Shown here: one piece after another, positions 34,472-44,228 of the stretch
Position numbering within the stretch: position 1 is the stretch's first letter
Layout of the letters: each line of letters begins with the position of its first letter
DNA from: Vibrio zhugei
GTDB lineage: Bacteria; Pseudomonadota; Gammaproteobacteria; Enterobacterales; Vibrionaceae
Direction of reading: 5' to 3'
NCBI RefSeq assembly: GCF_003716875.1
Contig: NZ_CP033077.1
Span: 434,001-498,000 of the forward strand
Length of the DNA stretch: 64,000 bases
Made by a program: the position numbers and the translations under genes
The notes under the pieces: generated by a model
Told to the model about the DNA's origin: nothing
The model's database searches: none
Seen by the model: only the letters and a program-made list of their open reading frames with translations

Positions 34472-36109
34472 ATGAGCCCAATCACTTTTCGCAGTAAAAT
34501 CTTCTTCTTATTGTTTGGCTTTGTCATCGTTCAACTGCTCGTCATTGTTTGGTATTTTGACAACACCCTTTATCAATCGCTCAAACACCAAGTGGGAACT
34601 CGCGCCTTAATTCAAGCCAAAGAAATTGCTTCCGATCCTGAACTCATTCACTACGTCGAAAAAAATGATAGCGAAGCCACCACCGCATTAATACAGCGGC
34701 TAGCGAAACTTTCCGATGCGAGCTTTATTGTGGTCGGAAACAGGCATGGCATTCGCTTGGCTCACCCCAACCAAGACAGAATTGGTAATCCAATGCAAGG
34801 CGGTGATAACGCGGGCGTGCTTAAACATGGAGAATCTTATGTGACCTCACGCGAAGGTAGCCTGGGTTATGGGCTACGCGGCAAAACCCCTATTTTTAAT
34901 AGTGAGCACCACATTATCGGCGTTGTTTCCGTCGGCTATCTGCTCAACCGTTTTGATCAGTGGCTCGATGTCTATATGCAGCCATTACTGACTGAAATCC
35001 TCGTCGTCTTAATTCTGACTCTCATTGCCTCTTGGGTGTTTTCACGGCATATCCAAAAGCAAATGAACGGTATGGAGCCAGAACAAATTGCGCTAGCACT
35101 CAACCTTCAGCATTCTATTTTACGCTCCGTTTATGAAGGAGTGATCGCACTCGACGCCAAAGGACAATTTTTGGCCATCAATGACTCGGCACGGAAAGTA
35201 TTGGGAATCACGCATGACATGCACTACCTAAAAAGCCGCCAGCTCATCGAGTTTGTCGACAGTCATGAGTTCTTTTTTCGCTCGCCTTTAGAACACAACT
35301 TACACGATGAAATACTGGTGCTAAACGGCCACAGTTTCATTGCAAATCGTATCGCTATTTTTGAGCAGCAACACTTAATTGGCTGGGTAGTGAGTTTTCG
35401 CGCCAAAGATGAAATCTATTCGTTAACATCGGATCTGACGCAAATAAAACAATACACCGATCATTTACGTGTGCAACGACATGAATTTTCAAATCGACTC
35501 GCCACCATTGCCGGCTTAATACAACTGGGGAAAGTGGACGAAGTACAAAGATTGATTTCGACGGAGAATACCAATAAACAGCAAGTACTCGATTTTATCT
35601 CCCAACGGATACACCTCTCGCAAGTGGCCGGGTTATTATTAGGCAAATCATTCCGGGCGAAGGAATTAGGCTTAACATTGGAGCTCGATCCCACCTGCCA
35701 ACTTTACGCGTTGAACTGTCCTCTGAGTGAAACGGAACTCTGTGCTATCGTGGGCAATCTCATCGATAATGCCTTTGAAAGCGTCATCAAACATTCTCTG
35801 AACTCGCCAGTTGTGACCGTTCTACTTTCCGACGCGGGGCATGATTTGGTCATTGAAGTGACCGACAATGGGCAAGGATTGCCAAGCGATGATGTTGATA
35901 ATATTTTCAAAAAAGGCGTCACCAGCAAAAAAGACAAAGACCAACACGGCCTTGGCCTTTACTTGGTCAATCAGTACGTCCAACAAGCCAAAGGCTTCAT
36001 CACGATTGATGAGGCAGACCCACAAGGGTGTATTTTTTCGGTCTTCATTCCCAATCAACCACTCACAGAACAAGGAAGCTCAAAGGGGCACAATTATGGA
36101 CAAGATTGA
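34472..36109 (+). CDS. CitA/DcuS-type sensor histidine kinase
   Basis: 545 residues. Two membrane helices (IFFLLFGFVIVQLLVIVWYF and LLTEILVVLILTLIASWVF) enclose a PASp sensor domain of the citrate/C4-dicarboxylate type, with VGNRHGIRLAHPNQDRIGNPMQGGDNAG as the ligand-loop region. A cytoplasmic PAS domain follows, then the histidine box VQRHEFSNRLATIAGLIQLG (phospho-acceptor His in RHEFSN), and HATPase motifs NLIDNAFES, VTDNGQGLP and GLGLYLVNQY. The position next to tctCBA suggests it senses a tri- or dicarboxylate. It overlaps its regulator gene by 14 bp. Confidence 0.9.
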   Translation: MSPITFRSKIFFLLFGFVIVQLLVIVWYFDNTLYQSLKHQVGTRALIQAKEIASDPELIHYVEKNDSEATTALIQRLAKLSDASFIVVGNRHGIRLAHPNQDRIGNPMQGGDNAGVLKHGESYVTSREGSLGYGLRGKTPIFNSEHHIIGVVSVGYLLNRFDQWLDVYMQPLLTEILVVLILTLIASWVFSRHIQKQMNGMEPEQIALALNLQHSILRSVYEGVIALDAKGQFLAINDSARKVLGITHDMHYLKSRQLIEFVDSHEFFFRSPLEHNLHDEILVLNGHSFIANRIAIFEQQHLIGWVVSFRAKDEIYSLTSDLTQIKQYTDHLRVQRHEFSNRLATIAGLIQLGKVDEVQRLISTENTNKQQVLDFISQRIHLSQVAGLLLGKSFRAKELGLTLELDPTCQLYALNCPLSETELCAIVGNLIDNAFESVIKHSLNSPVVTVLLSDAGHDLVIEVTDNGQGLPSDDVDNIFKKGVTSKKDKDQHGLGLYLVNQYVQQAKGFITIDEADPQGCIFSVFIPNQPLTEQGSSKGHNYGQD

Positions 36110-36785
36110 CGTTCTCATCATTGAAGACGAGATTAACATCGCTGAAATTCACAGCCAAATGCTCAAACAAACCACTCGTTTTCGCCCCGTGGCGATTGCC
36201 GAAACACTTAAAATGGCGAAGGTGATGGTGAAAGTCCACCAGCCCAAACTCATCATTCTTGATAATTATTTGCCCGATGGCACGGGTATTGATTTCTTTC
36301 GTGAAATGGTGGCCGATAAGTCGACCAGTAAAATTGATGTGATTTTGATCACCGCGGCTGACGAAATCAGTACCGTCAAAGACGCAATGAAGCTGGGCTG
36401 CTTTGATTACCTGCTCAAGCCTGTGTCCTACACCCGCTTACAAGAAACGTTAGAGCGGTACTTGTCGCTTAACAACGCGATGAATGCGTATGACAATTTA
36501 GAACAGCGCCAAATTGATAATTTGTTTAATATCAAATTGCGAGACAAGCCTCAGCAAACCTTACCCAAAGGCATCGAGAGCATTACATTGGACAAAATTA
36601 AACGTGTATTTGCTCAGAATATTGGCCGCAAATTTACCGCGTTGCAATTGAGTGAAGCTGTTGGTATTGGCAAAACCACCGCACGGCGGTATTTAGAGTA
36701 TTGCGCCGCCAATGGGTTGCTCAGTGCGGAAAACGAATACGGTAAAGTTGGACGCCCTGAACGGGTTTATATCAAAAATCATTAG
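36096..36785 (+). CDS. CitB/DcuR-type response regulator
   Basis: 229 residues. The receiver has IIEDEINIAEIHSQ (acidic pocket), phospho-acceptor Asp in LIILDNYLPDGTGIDFF, and TAADE..LLKPVSYTRL. The C-terminal DNA-binding region is LSEAVGIGKTTARRYLEYCAANG, the CitB/DcuR-family helix-turn-helix, and the end is GRPERVYIKN. I chose ATG at 36096 (MDKIDVLIIEDE, after AAGGAAGCTCAAAGGGG). The reading frame extends upstream but would add a non-receiver tail. It likely controls tctCBA. The TctDE regulators found with many tct operons are of the OmpR/EnvZ class, so this is a different pairing. Confidence 0.88.
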   Translation: MDKIDVLIIEDEINIAEIHSQMLKQTTRFRPVAIAETLKMAKVMVKVHQPKLIILDNYLPDGTGIDFFREMVADKSTSKIDVILITAADEISTVKDAMKLGCFDYLLKPVSYTRLQETLERYLSLNNAMNAYDNLEQRQIDNLFNIKLRDKPQQTLPKGIESITLDKIKRVFAQNIGRKFTALQLSEAVGIGKTTARRYLEYCAANGLLSAENEYGKVGRPERVYIKNH

Positions 36786-36946
36786 CCGAGCGCCCACTGG
36801 TTGACTCGCTTTTGTGACAAGGCTCAGACCCCATACACCAATAAAAATAGGAGCTTGTCGTTGTCTCTAACCCTATTGATGGTGCTATAAATGCATCGCA
36901 GCATGCGCTATCATGCCACCTTCTTTGCCATGCATAAAGGTCGATA

Positions 36947-37507
36947 ATGATAGGATTAAAACCTGCTATTTTAGTGATTGATGTACAACGCGCTCTGTTT
37001 GACCCTCACCCACAACCGTTTGAGGCGCAACCAGTGATTGAACGCATTAATACGGTGACTCAATGGGCACGAGCCCAAGGTTATCCGGTGATCTTTATCC
37101 AGCATGATGAGCCCAATACCGTCATCGCTCGCCATAGTGAAGGATGGCAGTTGCCAACGGAGCTAACGGTGACAGATAACGATCATCGCATATATAAACA
37201 AACGCCTGATTCGTTTTTACGTACCGATCTCCATCCATTACTTGAGCAGTTAGGCATCACCGAATTGATCGTATGTGGCTATGCGACCGAGTTTTGTGTT
37301 GATACCACCACGCGTCGCGCTGCGGGATTAGGTTACCCTGTCACTATTGTCGCGGATGCACACACCACTCATGATAAAGCCCACGCAAGTGCAGATATGA
37401 TCCGCCAACACCATAATGCCTCATTACCAAGTATTGGCAGCTTTGGCGTGACGATCAAAGCCGTATCGACCGAACAACTGGTTCGTCATACCGCTAAGGC
37501 GCTCTAA
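36947..37507 (+). CDS. Isochorismatase-fold cysteine hydrolase
   Basis: 186 residues. The catalytic triad is visible: Asp in LVIDVQRALFD, Lys in IYKQTPDSF, and Cys in CGYATEFCVDTTTR, with the cis-peptide motif nearby. The size fits nicotinamidase/YcaC-like small hydrolases. There are no siderophore synthesis genes here, so it should not be called an EntB-type isochorismatase. Substrate unknown. Stands alone between the regulator gene and the fec cluster. Confidence 0.82.
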   Translation: MIGLKPAILVIDVQRALFDPHPQPFEAQPVIERINTVTQWARAQGYPVIFIQHDEPNTVIARHSEGWQLPTELTVTDNDHRIYKQTPDSFLRTDLHPLLEQLGITELIVCGYATEFCVDTTTRRAAGLGYPVTIVADAHTTHDKAHASADMIRQHHNASLPSIGSFGVTIKAVSTEQLVRHTAKAL

Positions 37508-37593
37508 TCTTTAAACGAGAATGAAATACGCACCATAAGTCATGGCTTTCCAGCGTAAATAATCTGAGAGCGTATGCTTGTCCGTTTACATCG

Positions 37594-38358
37594 CTAATAC
37601 GCAATACACATCGGCGTATTGGCGATGGGATCGGTAATGACTTTCGCTTTTAACGAGAATACCTCCTCTAATAACGCTTCCGTAAACACCTGCTCTGGCG
37701 CGCCTTGGGTGACGAGCTGGCCTTGCTTTAAGACCACTAAATGATCGCAGTAACGACAAGCCTGATTGAGATCATGCAATACGACAATGACGGTTTTACC
37801 CTGCTCGTTCATCGCACGCATGATTTTCATTAACTCCGTTTGGTGAGACAAATCTAAGTAAGTCGTCGGTTCATCGAGCATCACAATATTCGTATCCTGC
37901 GCTAACACCATCGCAATCCACGCTCTTTGCCGTTGTCCCCCAGATAAAGCGTCAACAGAATGTTGAGCAAGCTCGCTGATGCCAGTTTCTGTCATGGCTT
38001 TGTCCACCATCGCATGATCGGCGTGCCCCAGTTTGCCCCAGTGAGATAAATAAGGGGAACGCCCATACTCCACTAAACGCCGCACCGTAATCCCTTCAGG
38101 GGTGACAAGCACCTGTGGCAATAACGACATTTCACGCGCTAACTGCTTGTCTTGATACTGGTGCAACGGGGTTCCATTGAGCCAGACGTCGCCATGGTTC
38201 GGCTTATTGATCCTCGCGAGCGCTTTAAGCAAGGTAGATTTGCCGCACCCATTGGGGCCAATTAGCGCGGTAATTTTCCCTTTTGGCAACGTGAGGTTTA
38301 ACTCGTCTATGATGACCGTATCACCATAAGACACTTGCAGGTTTTTTGTTTCGAGCAT
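37594..38358 (-). CDS. fecE: Ferric dicitrate-type ABC ATPase (FecE-like)
   Basis: 254 residues using ATG at 38358, where AAGGGG lies 5 bases upstream and the TAATG overlap couples it to fecD. Walker A is GPNGCGKST, the signature LSGGQRQRAWIAMVLAQDT, Walker B IVMLDEP, followed by TTYLDLSHQ. Near-identical motif order to E. coli FecE, including VSYGDTVIIDELNL and TPEGITVRRLVEYGRSP. Powers import of ferric carboxylate siderophores. PvuE of vibrioferrin uptake is a close relative, so ferric vibrioferrin is an alternative substrate. Confidence 0.9.
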   Translation of the reverse strand: MLETKNLQVSYGDTVIIDELNLTLPKGKITALIGPNGCGKSTLLKALARINKPNHGDVWLNGTPLHQYQDKQLAREMSLLPQVLVTPEGITVRRLVEYGRSPYLSHWGKLGHADHAMVDKAMTETGISELAQHSVDALSGGQRQRAWIAMVLAQDTNIVMLDEPTTYLDLSHQTELMKIMRAMNEQGKTVIVVLHDLNQACRYCDHLVVLKQGQLVTQGAPEQVFTEALLEEVFSLKAKVITDPIANTPMCIAY

Positions 38359-39329
38359 TACCACCCCTTATAACGTTGCAAAAGAAAAATAAAATACGGC
38401 GCGCCAATCAAGGAGGTCAGAACACCGGCGGGTAATTCCAACGGTGGATCAATCCCTCGAGCCAATGTATCCGCCAGCAACACCATCAGAGCACCCAGTA
38501 ACGCAGCACTCGGTGCCAGTAATTTATGATTATGACCAAACAGCATTCTGGCCAAATGCGGAGCAAGCAATCCGACAAAACTAATGGTGCCACACACAGA
38601 CACACTGATGCTCGCCAATATCACAGAACTCATCAGCGCGAATAACTGTACTTTCTTTGGTTCAATGCCAAGCGATGTGGCACTGTCTTCGCCTAGTCCG
38701 ATCACATCAAGACGCCACGCTAACCACAGCGCAACAGGTAACATCACACTCAGCGTCACCCAAATATACGGCACTTGAGTCCAGTTTCTTCCCCATAAAC
38801 TGCCGGTCAGCCAAACCATCGCGGTATTGATTTCAATGGGATTGACGATCATCAAAAAATCGATCCCACTGGCAAGGAAAGCACTGATGGCAATCCCGAT
38901 CAGCGCTAAGTGCGCTGGCGTGGGCTGTAACTGATAGCCAATCAACAAGATGACCAATGCCGCGACGATGCCGCCAAACAAAGCCGCCATCGGTAAGCAA
39001 TACACTGGGGCATCGGGAAAAAGCACGAACAACACCGTCGCAGCCAACCCGGCTCCAGAACTGATCCCCATTAAATCGGGCGATGCGAGAGGATTACGAA
39101 TCACCCCTTGAACTAACATGCCTGATAAACCCAATCCAGCGCCCACCCCCATCGCGAGACATAGCCGTGGTAAGCGATATTGGTTGACAACGAAATCCAG
39201 TGCTCCGCCCGACAATAATGTCTCTATCAGTTGCCGAACAGAAATCGAGGCCGCACCGACCATTAAACTGAAGATCGCCACACCAATAAGACACACACAT
39301 AACGACAATAATTTGGCTGAATGACTCAT
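38358..39329 (-). CDS. fecD: Ferric dicitrate-type permease (FecD-like)
   Basis: 323-residue FecCD-family permease with about nine helices. Landmarks are VNQYRLPRLCLAMGVGAGLGL, GMLVQGVIRNPLASPDLMGIS (a shared FecCD signature), TAMVWLTGSLWGRNW, and SFVGLLAPHLARMLFGHNHKLL in the coupling region. It overlaps fecC (ATGA) and fecE (TAATG), so the operon is tightly coupled. Confidence 0.9.
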   Translation of the reverse strand: MSHSAKLLSLCVCLIGVAIFSLMVGAASISVRQLIETLLSGGALDFVVNQYRLPRLCLAMGVGAGLGLSGMLVQGVIRNPLASPDLMGISSGAGLAATVLFVLFPDAPVYCLPMAALFGGIVAALVILLIGYQLQPTPAHLALIGIAISAFLASGIDFLMIVNPIEINTAMVWLTGSLWGRNWTQVPYIWVTLSVMLPVALWLAWRLDVIGLGEDSATSLGIEPKKVQLFALMSSVILASISVSVCGTISFVGLLAPHLARMLFGHNHKLLAPSAALLGALMVLLADTLARGIDPPLELPAGVLTSLIGAPYFIFLLQRYKGW

Positions 39330-40324
39330 GCTTTCCTCTTAATCGCGAGCAACACAAAACAAGGGGTTCCGATCAATGCTGTTAGCACGCCAACCGGGGT
39401 TTCCGCAGGAAAAGCAATCGCTCGTGAAACGCCATCCGTCCAAGCAAGCAGACCGGCCCCTAACAGCGCACTTGTTGGCAGTAGTATCAAAAAATTCGTC
39501 CCCACCAGTCGCTTCGCGATATGCGGAATAAGCAGGCCGACGAATCCAATCGATCCCGCAACAGCCACACTCGATGCGGTCAGTAAGACAACGGCAACAC
39601 AAGTCAATAAGCTGGTTCGCTTAATGTTAAGGCCCAAACTGGTCGCGACCTCATTGCCTAAAGACAAGAGGTTGAGAGAAGTCGCTACATAAGCGGATAC
39701 CATCAATCCAGCAAGACTGGCAGGCCAAAGCATATGCCACTGCGGCCATCCGATAGACGACAACGAGCCCGCCAGCCAACTCATGACACTGTAGGCTTTA
39801 TCGTCCGCTAAAATCACGGCAGCGCGAGTAACCCCCGTCAATAAAGCGCCGACAGCAATCCCCGCCAACACCAATTTGAGTGGATGTGGACGCACCGCAA
39901 AGAAGCCCCCTAATATCATCACCAAGCCGCCACTGATAACACCGCCTATCGAGGCCACCAACACACTGGGTAAGTCGCTTAAAAATGGCGCGCCGATATT
40001 GGCCAGCGCCATAAAACAGGCGGCTCCGGCATTAATACCTAACACTGACGGCGATGCCAACGCATTGCGACTCAATCCCTGCATTAATGCGCCGGCAATG
40101 GCCAAGTTGGCGCCGATGAGCAACCCACCGAGCAACCTTGGCACGCGAATCGACGCAAGAATCTGCTGCTCCATATTCATCGGATCAAAGGTAAATAAAT
40201 AGCCCGTTAAGCTCGTCAACGTCAGCGGAAAACTCGACCAAGACAGTAACGAAAACACACTACCAAGAGAGATAAAGACAATAAGAATCAAGCAGATGAC
40301 AGGTCGCGGCGCAGATGTTCGCAT
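39326..40324 (-). CDS. fecC: Ferric dicitrate-type permease (FecC-like)
   Basis: 332-residue FecCD-family permease, first gene of the leftward fecCDE set. Landmarks are ASIRVPRLLGGLLIGANLAIAG, LMQGLSRNALASPSVLGINAGAA, and GFVGLLIPHIAKRLVGTNFLILLP. It pairs with FecD. The upstream AATAATAATCAATCTTATTT stretch may be a degenerate Fur site; the receptor/binding-protein pair on the other strand shares the same intergenic region. Confidence 0.9.
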   Translation of the reverse strand: MRTSAPRPVICLILIVFISLGSVFSLLSWSSFPLTLTSLTGYLFTFDPMNMEQQILASIRVPRLLGGLLIGANLAIAGALMQGLSRNALASPSVLGINAGAACFMALANIGAPFLSDLPSVLVASIGGVISGGLVMILGGFFAVRPHPLKLVLAGIAVGALLTGVTRAAVILADDKAYSVMSWLAGSLSSIGWPQWHMLWPASLAGLMVSAYVATSLNLLSLGNEVATSLGLNIKRTSLLTCVAVVLLTASSVAVAGSIGFVGLLIPHIAKRLVGTNFLILLPTSALLGAGLLAWTDGVSRAIAFPAETPVGVLTALIGTPCFVLLAIKRKA

Positions 40325-40671
40325 GGGATTAACTAATTACTCATAAAAAGGAAGGCGATAACATTGAGATACAGGTTGCAGCCCATATACATAACTGGCC
40401 AAGATATTAACTTTAAGACAAATAATAATCAATCTTATTTAAGACAAGCGAGTCCATCCAAGTTGTCGTCTTTCTCGTTCAGTCATCATCACTTATGCAA
40501 GCGACTATTACCGATCTAAACAGTCAGACCACGATGTAGTGTGAATAAAATGCCGATGCAAAGAATAATGAGAATGATTATTATATAGATTGAAGGTATA
40601 CTCTTGCCCAATCTTATACTACCCCTTAATTTTTATGCATTTTTACGCATATTTATCGTTTGAGCAAAGAG
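40325..40671. other. Divergent promoter region between fecCDE and the receptor gene
   Basis: 347 bp, A+T rich, no gene. It contains a strong Fur box (separate entry) on the receptor side and a weaker A/T-rich Fur-like stretch around 40420-40440 on the fecC side. Confidence 0.6.
40564..40582 (+). promoter_or_regulatory. Fur box of the TonB receptor gene
   Basis: AATAATGAGAATGATTATT matches the 19-base Fur consensus at 15 positions and is itself near-palindromic. It lies 90 bp upstream of the receptor start and can control both divergent units. Confidence 0.85.
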
Positions 40672-42795
40672 ATGAAATTAACCATTAACGCCCTAGCCCA
40701 AAGCCTCATTTTAGCCCTTGGCATCAATCATTACGCGATCGCAAGCGACTCGCCTCAGGACTCCCCCAACGCTGATGATACGATCGTCATCGTTGGCCAA
40801 CAGAATTCGTATCTTAACCCGCGAGTCAGTACCGCCACCAAAACCGATATCGACCCGTTAGATACCCCCAACACGGTTAATATTATTAACCAACAGTTTC
40901 TTAAGGATATCCGTGCCACTTCGCTGGCTGATGCCTACGGCTATACCACGGGGCTGACGCGTTCTGGAGTCAATGCGGATAGTTTTACCTTGCGTGGGAT
41001 GCCTGCCGATCTCAATACAATTCAAGTCAATGGCTTACCCGGCCTAGCCTCGCGATTTGGGTCGCCGACGACCGCCAACATCGAACGGGTGGAAATTTTA
41101 AAGGGTCCTGCCTCGATTATGTATGGTCAGGTTCAGCCTGGCGGCATGATTAATATCATCACGAAAAAGCCGCAGGAGGAAGCGGCCATCAATTATGATA
41201 TTGCAACTCGCACGTACGATACTGGTGTGAGTGGTTTTGGTGACGACAACGGATTGACGGGCACCATTGATGCAACCGGGCCGCTAAACTCAAGTAAAAC
41301 ATGGCTGTATCGCATGATCATCAGTGGCAAAGACGCCGATTCTTATCGTAACGATGTTGATCAGCACAATTACTACCTGTTTCCAACCTTGACCTATCGA
41401 CCGTCTGAAATCACAGAATTGACGTTTGGATTAGAGCTGGAATCAGAGCAACGGGTGGCCGACAACGGTATTGCGGCCCTCAATAATGATATCCATCAAG
41501 TTGCCCCCATCGATACTCACTATCAGTCAGCGGATGATACCGATGAAGACAAAGGCACGGCAGCCTTTGCTAGCTTTAAGACCGCATTAATCGATGATTT
41601 TGACCTCACCATCGATTGGCGTAGCGTATGGCACGAAGATACGCGCGACTTGTATGAAACCAAAGACATTAACGATGTCACACAAACCGTCAGTGTACGA
41701 GACCGTGACCAAGTTAATAAGCGCGAATACCACTACCTTGATGTGCGTACTACAGGTAGCGTGTGGACAGGAAACATTGAGCACCAAGTATTGATTGGCA
41801 CCAACCTCGGCTTTGAGAAAAAAGATTTCCTTCGCGAAACCTATGCAACCACCAAGATCGACTTCCTCAACCCACAAGATCCGACAGGACGAAACCAAAA
41901 GAAATACAAACAAGATCACCGCATCACGGAATACACCAACTACGGTCTATACGCGCAAGATACTATGTATCTCAATCCTTCTTGGACGCTGATGGGCGGC
42001 TTGCGTTATACCCGACAAGATGTCGACTTTGATTATGTCAGTAAATCGTCTTCCGATACCCAAACCACCGATGCCTTAGTGTCTCAAGCCGGTATCGTCT
42101 ATAAAGTGCTCGAAGGGACATCTTTATACGCCAGCTATGGTGAAAGCTTTAATCCAAACAGTGTCGAGAAAAAAGACAGCCATGACAAGGCGTTTGATCC
42201 TGAAAAAGGTCGCCAATATGAGGTCGGTACCAAGACCAATATTATTAATGAAAAAACCAACCTCACCGTCGCTTACTTTGATATTAAAAAATCCAACGTC
42301 GTCGATAAAAATGATGCGGGTAATTATCAATTACTCGGGGAAATCCGCAGTAAAGGGATCGAGACCGAAATGCTTGCCTTGCCTATCGACAATTGGCAAA
42401 TCAAACTCGGTTATGCCTATGTCGATTCGCAAGTGGCAGAAAATCCCGATCCATCGATTCAAGGTAACCGAACGCCGATGACGGCGTATCACGACGCGTA
42501 TTTTTGGACTAAGTATAATTTCCCCTATGAAATCGCCGGAGGTGTGGTTGGAACAACCTTAGGAGCCAATTACGAAAGTGCGCGTTACACCAGCGAAGAC
42601 CCGAGCGATCGCGTAAAACTGCCTTCTTACGTCACAGTGGACATCGGCGTGCACTACGATATCGATCAATATCGCGCCTCTCTCAATGTAGGCAACCTCT
42701 TTGATAAAGAATATTACGTTGGCGGAAAAGACAGTCACCGCCTATATACCGGTGCCCCACGGACAATTACATTGAGCTTTTCAGGTACATTTTAA
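40672..42795 (+). CDS. TonB-dependent siderophore receptor
   Basis: 707-residue outer-membrane transporter. A signal peptide region (MKLTINALAQSLILALGINH) is followed by the TonB-box area (DDTIVIVGQQ), the plug (TPNTVNIINQQFLKDI, LRGMPADLNTIQVNGLPGL, ERVEILKGPASIMYGQVQPGGMINIITKKP), and a 22-strand barrel ending in SFSGTF. The plug signatures identify the TonB-dependent siderophore receptor class of FhuA/FpvA/PvuA size. There is no extra N-terminal signalling domain and no adjacent FecI/FecR-type pair, so this is not a FecA-type transducing receptor. Start ATG 40672 was preferred to TTG 40660. Substrate likely a ferric carboxylate (citrate or vibrioferrin), by its fecB partner. Confidence 0.9.
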   Translation: MKLTINALAQSLILALGINHYAIASDSPQDSPNADDTIVIVGQQNSYLNPRVSTATKTDIDPLDTPNTVNIINQQFLKDIRATSLADAYGYTTGLTRSGVNADSFTLRGMPADLNTIQVNGLPGLASRFGSPTTANIERVEILKGPASIMYGQVQPGGMINIITKKPQEEAAINYDIATRTYDTGVSGFGDDNGLTGTIDATGPLNSSKTWLYRMIISGKDADSYRNDVDQHNYYLFPTLTYRPSEITELTFGLELESEQRVADNGIAALNNDIHQVAPIDTHYQSADDTDEDKGTAAFASFKTALIDDFDLTIDWRSVWHEDTRDLYETKDINDVTQTVSVRDRDQVNKREYHYLDVRTTGSVWTGNIEHQVLIGTNLGFEKKDFLRETYATTKIDFLNPQDPTGRNQKKYKQDHRITEYTNYGLYAQDTMYLNPSWTLMGGLRYTRQDVDFDYVSKSSSDTQTTDALVSQAGIVYKVLEGTSLYASYGESFNPNSVEKKDSHDKAFDPEKGRQYEVGTKTNIINEKTNLTVAYFDIKKSNVVDKNDAGNYQLLGEIRSKGIETEMLALPIDNWQIKLGYAYVDSQVAENPDPSIQGNRTPMTAYHDAYFWTKYNFPYEIAGGVVGTTLGANYESARYTSEDPSDRVKLPSYVTVDIGVHYDIDQYRASLNVGNLFDKEYYVGGKDSHRLYTGAPRTITLSFSGTF

Positions 42796-43697
42796 TGAAT
42801 TATCGTCGTTGGATTAAAAACGCGGTGTTTGCGCTGTGCTTATGCACGGCGCAAACCGCTCTCGCCGGCCATACGTTAGAAGCCGTCAAACATCTCGATG
42901 CGCCGCGCGTTATTGCACTAGAGTATTCTTTTGTTGACGCACTCGCCGCCATTGGTGTTTCTCCTGTAGGAGTCGCCGACGATGGTGACCCAACACGCAT
43001 CATTCCTCAGGTAAGACAGCTCATCCAGCCATGGACATCGGTCGGGATGCGCTCTCAACCCAATCTGGAGATCATCGCGCAGCTCAAGCCAGATTTAATC
43101 ATTGCGGACGCGTATCGGCATAAAATGAGTCTGCATGACCTCTCGCAGATAGCCCCGACCCTCTTGCTAAAAAGCCGTGGGGAAACCTATCAAGAAAGCT
43201 TAGAGGCAGCGCAGCACATCGGCAAAGTGCTGGGGAAAGAATCGCAAATGCGCCAGCGTCTTGCTCAACATCGCGCACTGATGGCACGTTATCAAGGCCA
43301 GTTTGCCCATCAAGGAACGGTTCAATTTGCCAACGTGAATGATCGTGGTATGTGGATGCATGGCCCAAAATCGTTTACTGGTAGCTTACTTGGCTACCTC
43401 GGTCTCAAGCCAGCACTGCCGCATCTGCAAGACAGTCACTTGTTGGAGGCAAACTTGGAGACACTGCTAAAGGTCAATCCCGATTGGCTATTTTACAGTA
43501 AAAACACACCTCAGACGGTCTTAGACCGCTGGCAAAACAATCCGTTATACCCACTACTCAACATCAGCAAACATAACCAAGCTAGGCAGGTGTCAGCACG
43601 GCTGTGGTCACTCAATCGTGGTATGCTCGCCGCCGAAGGCATTGCCAAACAATTAGAGGCCTTTTTCTCCAGCACCCAAGCTGCGAGCCATCGTTAA
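42795..43697 (+). CDS. fecB: Ferric dicitrate-type periplasmic binding protein (FecB-like)
   Basis: 300 residues, starting one base inside the receptor stop (TAATG). Signal peptide ends near ALAGHTLEAVKHL. The type III binding-protein pattern follows FecB: LEYSFVDALAAIGVSPVGVADDGD, IIPQVRQLIQPWTSVGMRSQPNLE, LKPDLIIADAYRHK, and LSQIAPTLLLKSRGETYQE. PvuB from vibrioferrin uptake is of the same type. It delivers the iron complex to FecCDE encoded on the opposite strand. Confidence 0.88.
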   Translation: MNYRRWIKNAVFALCLCTAQTALAGHTLEAVKHLDAPRVIALEYSFVDALAAIGVSPVGVADDGDPTRIIPQVRQLIQPWTSVGMRSQPNLEIIAQLKPDLIIADAYRHKMSLHDLSQIAPTLLLKSRGETYQESLEAAQHIGKVLGKESQMRQRLAQHRALMARYQGQFAHQGTVQFANVNDRGMWMHGPKSFTGSLLGYLGLKPALPHLQDSHLLEANLETLLKVNPDWLFYSKNTPQTVLDRWQNNPLYPLLNISKHNQARQVSARLWSLNRGMLAAEGIAKQLEAFFSSTQAASHR

Positions 43698-44022
43698 GGC
43701 GATCATTATCCAATACGGGGCCCACGACTCGAGACAATACGCAGCGACGATTCTCTCTAACGTGGTGCCCCAGCCACTACCTTCTATCCTAAGCGCAGCA
43801 AGCAAAACGGACGGCTCTGCTCGTTAAGGGCGATGAATTCTCCCTCTATCATGTCTCTATCCCAATACCATAAGGGGCATTCTCTTATCCCTGTATTGAT
43901 TATGCTTCGCTAATTACTCAAGATGTTATTTTACTATTTTCTATTTTCGTTTTACTTTTTCCTGCTTGTAGAAGCTTCGCCGTCATGACACTTATTTACG
44001 ACAATTGACGAAGTATTGTGAA
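43698..44022. other. Intergenic region after fecB
   Basis: About 325 bp with nothing I can identify; T-rich around 43920-43970, no clear terminator hairpin after fecB. Confidence 0.4.
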
Positions 44023-44228
44023 ATGACATCATTAAATAACAGTATGCTGTATATAAACAATCCAGATTGGAATTGGCCTCTTAAAAAAAACCATTTAATA
44101 AATCAATCAATAGATTCTTATGTAAATTCCAATACACTTGCCGACAGAGATAAATATACGCTACGTAATGAATGCTTAGCGTATTTCATCACTGAATTAA
44201 TGCTTATCTCTAAGCAGAACGTCCGTCG

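Noticed and set aside
40660..40671. TTG start for the TonB receptor
   Set aside because: ATG at 40672 is four codons later and begins a better signal peptide. The difference does not alter the call.
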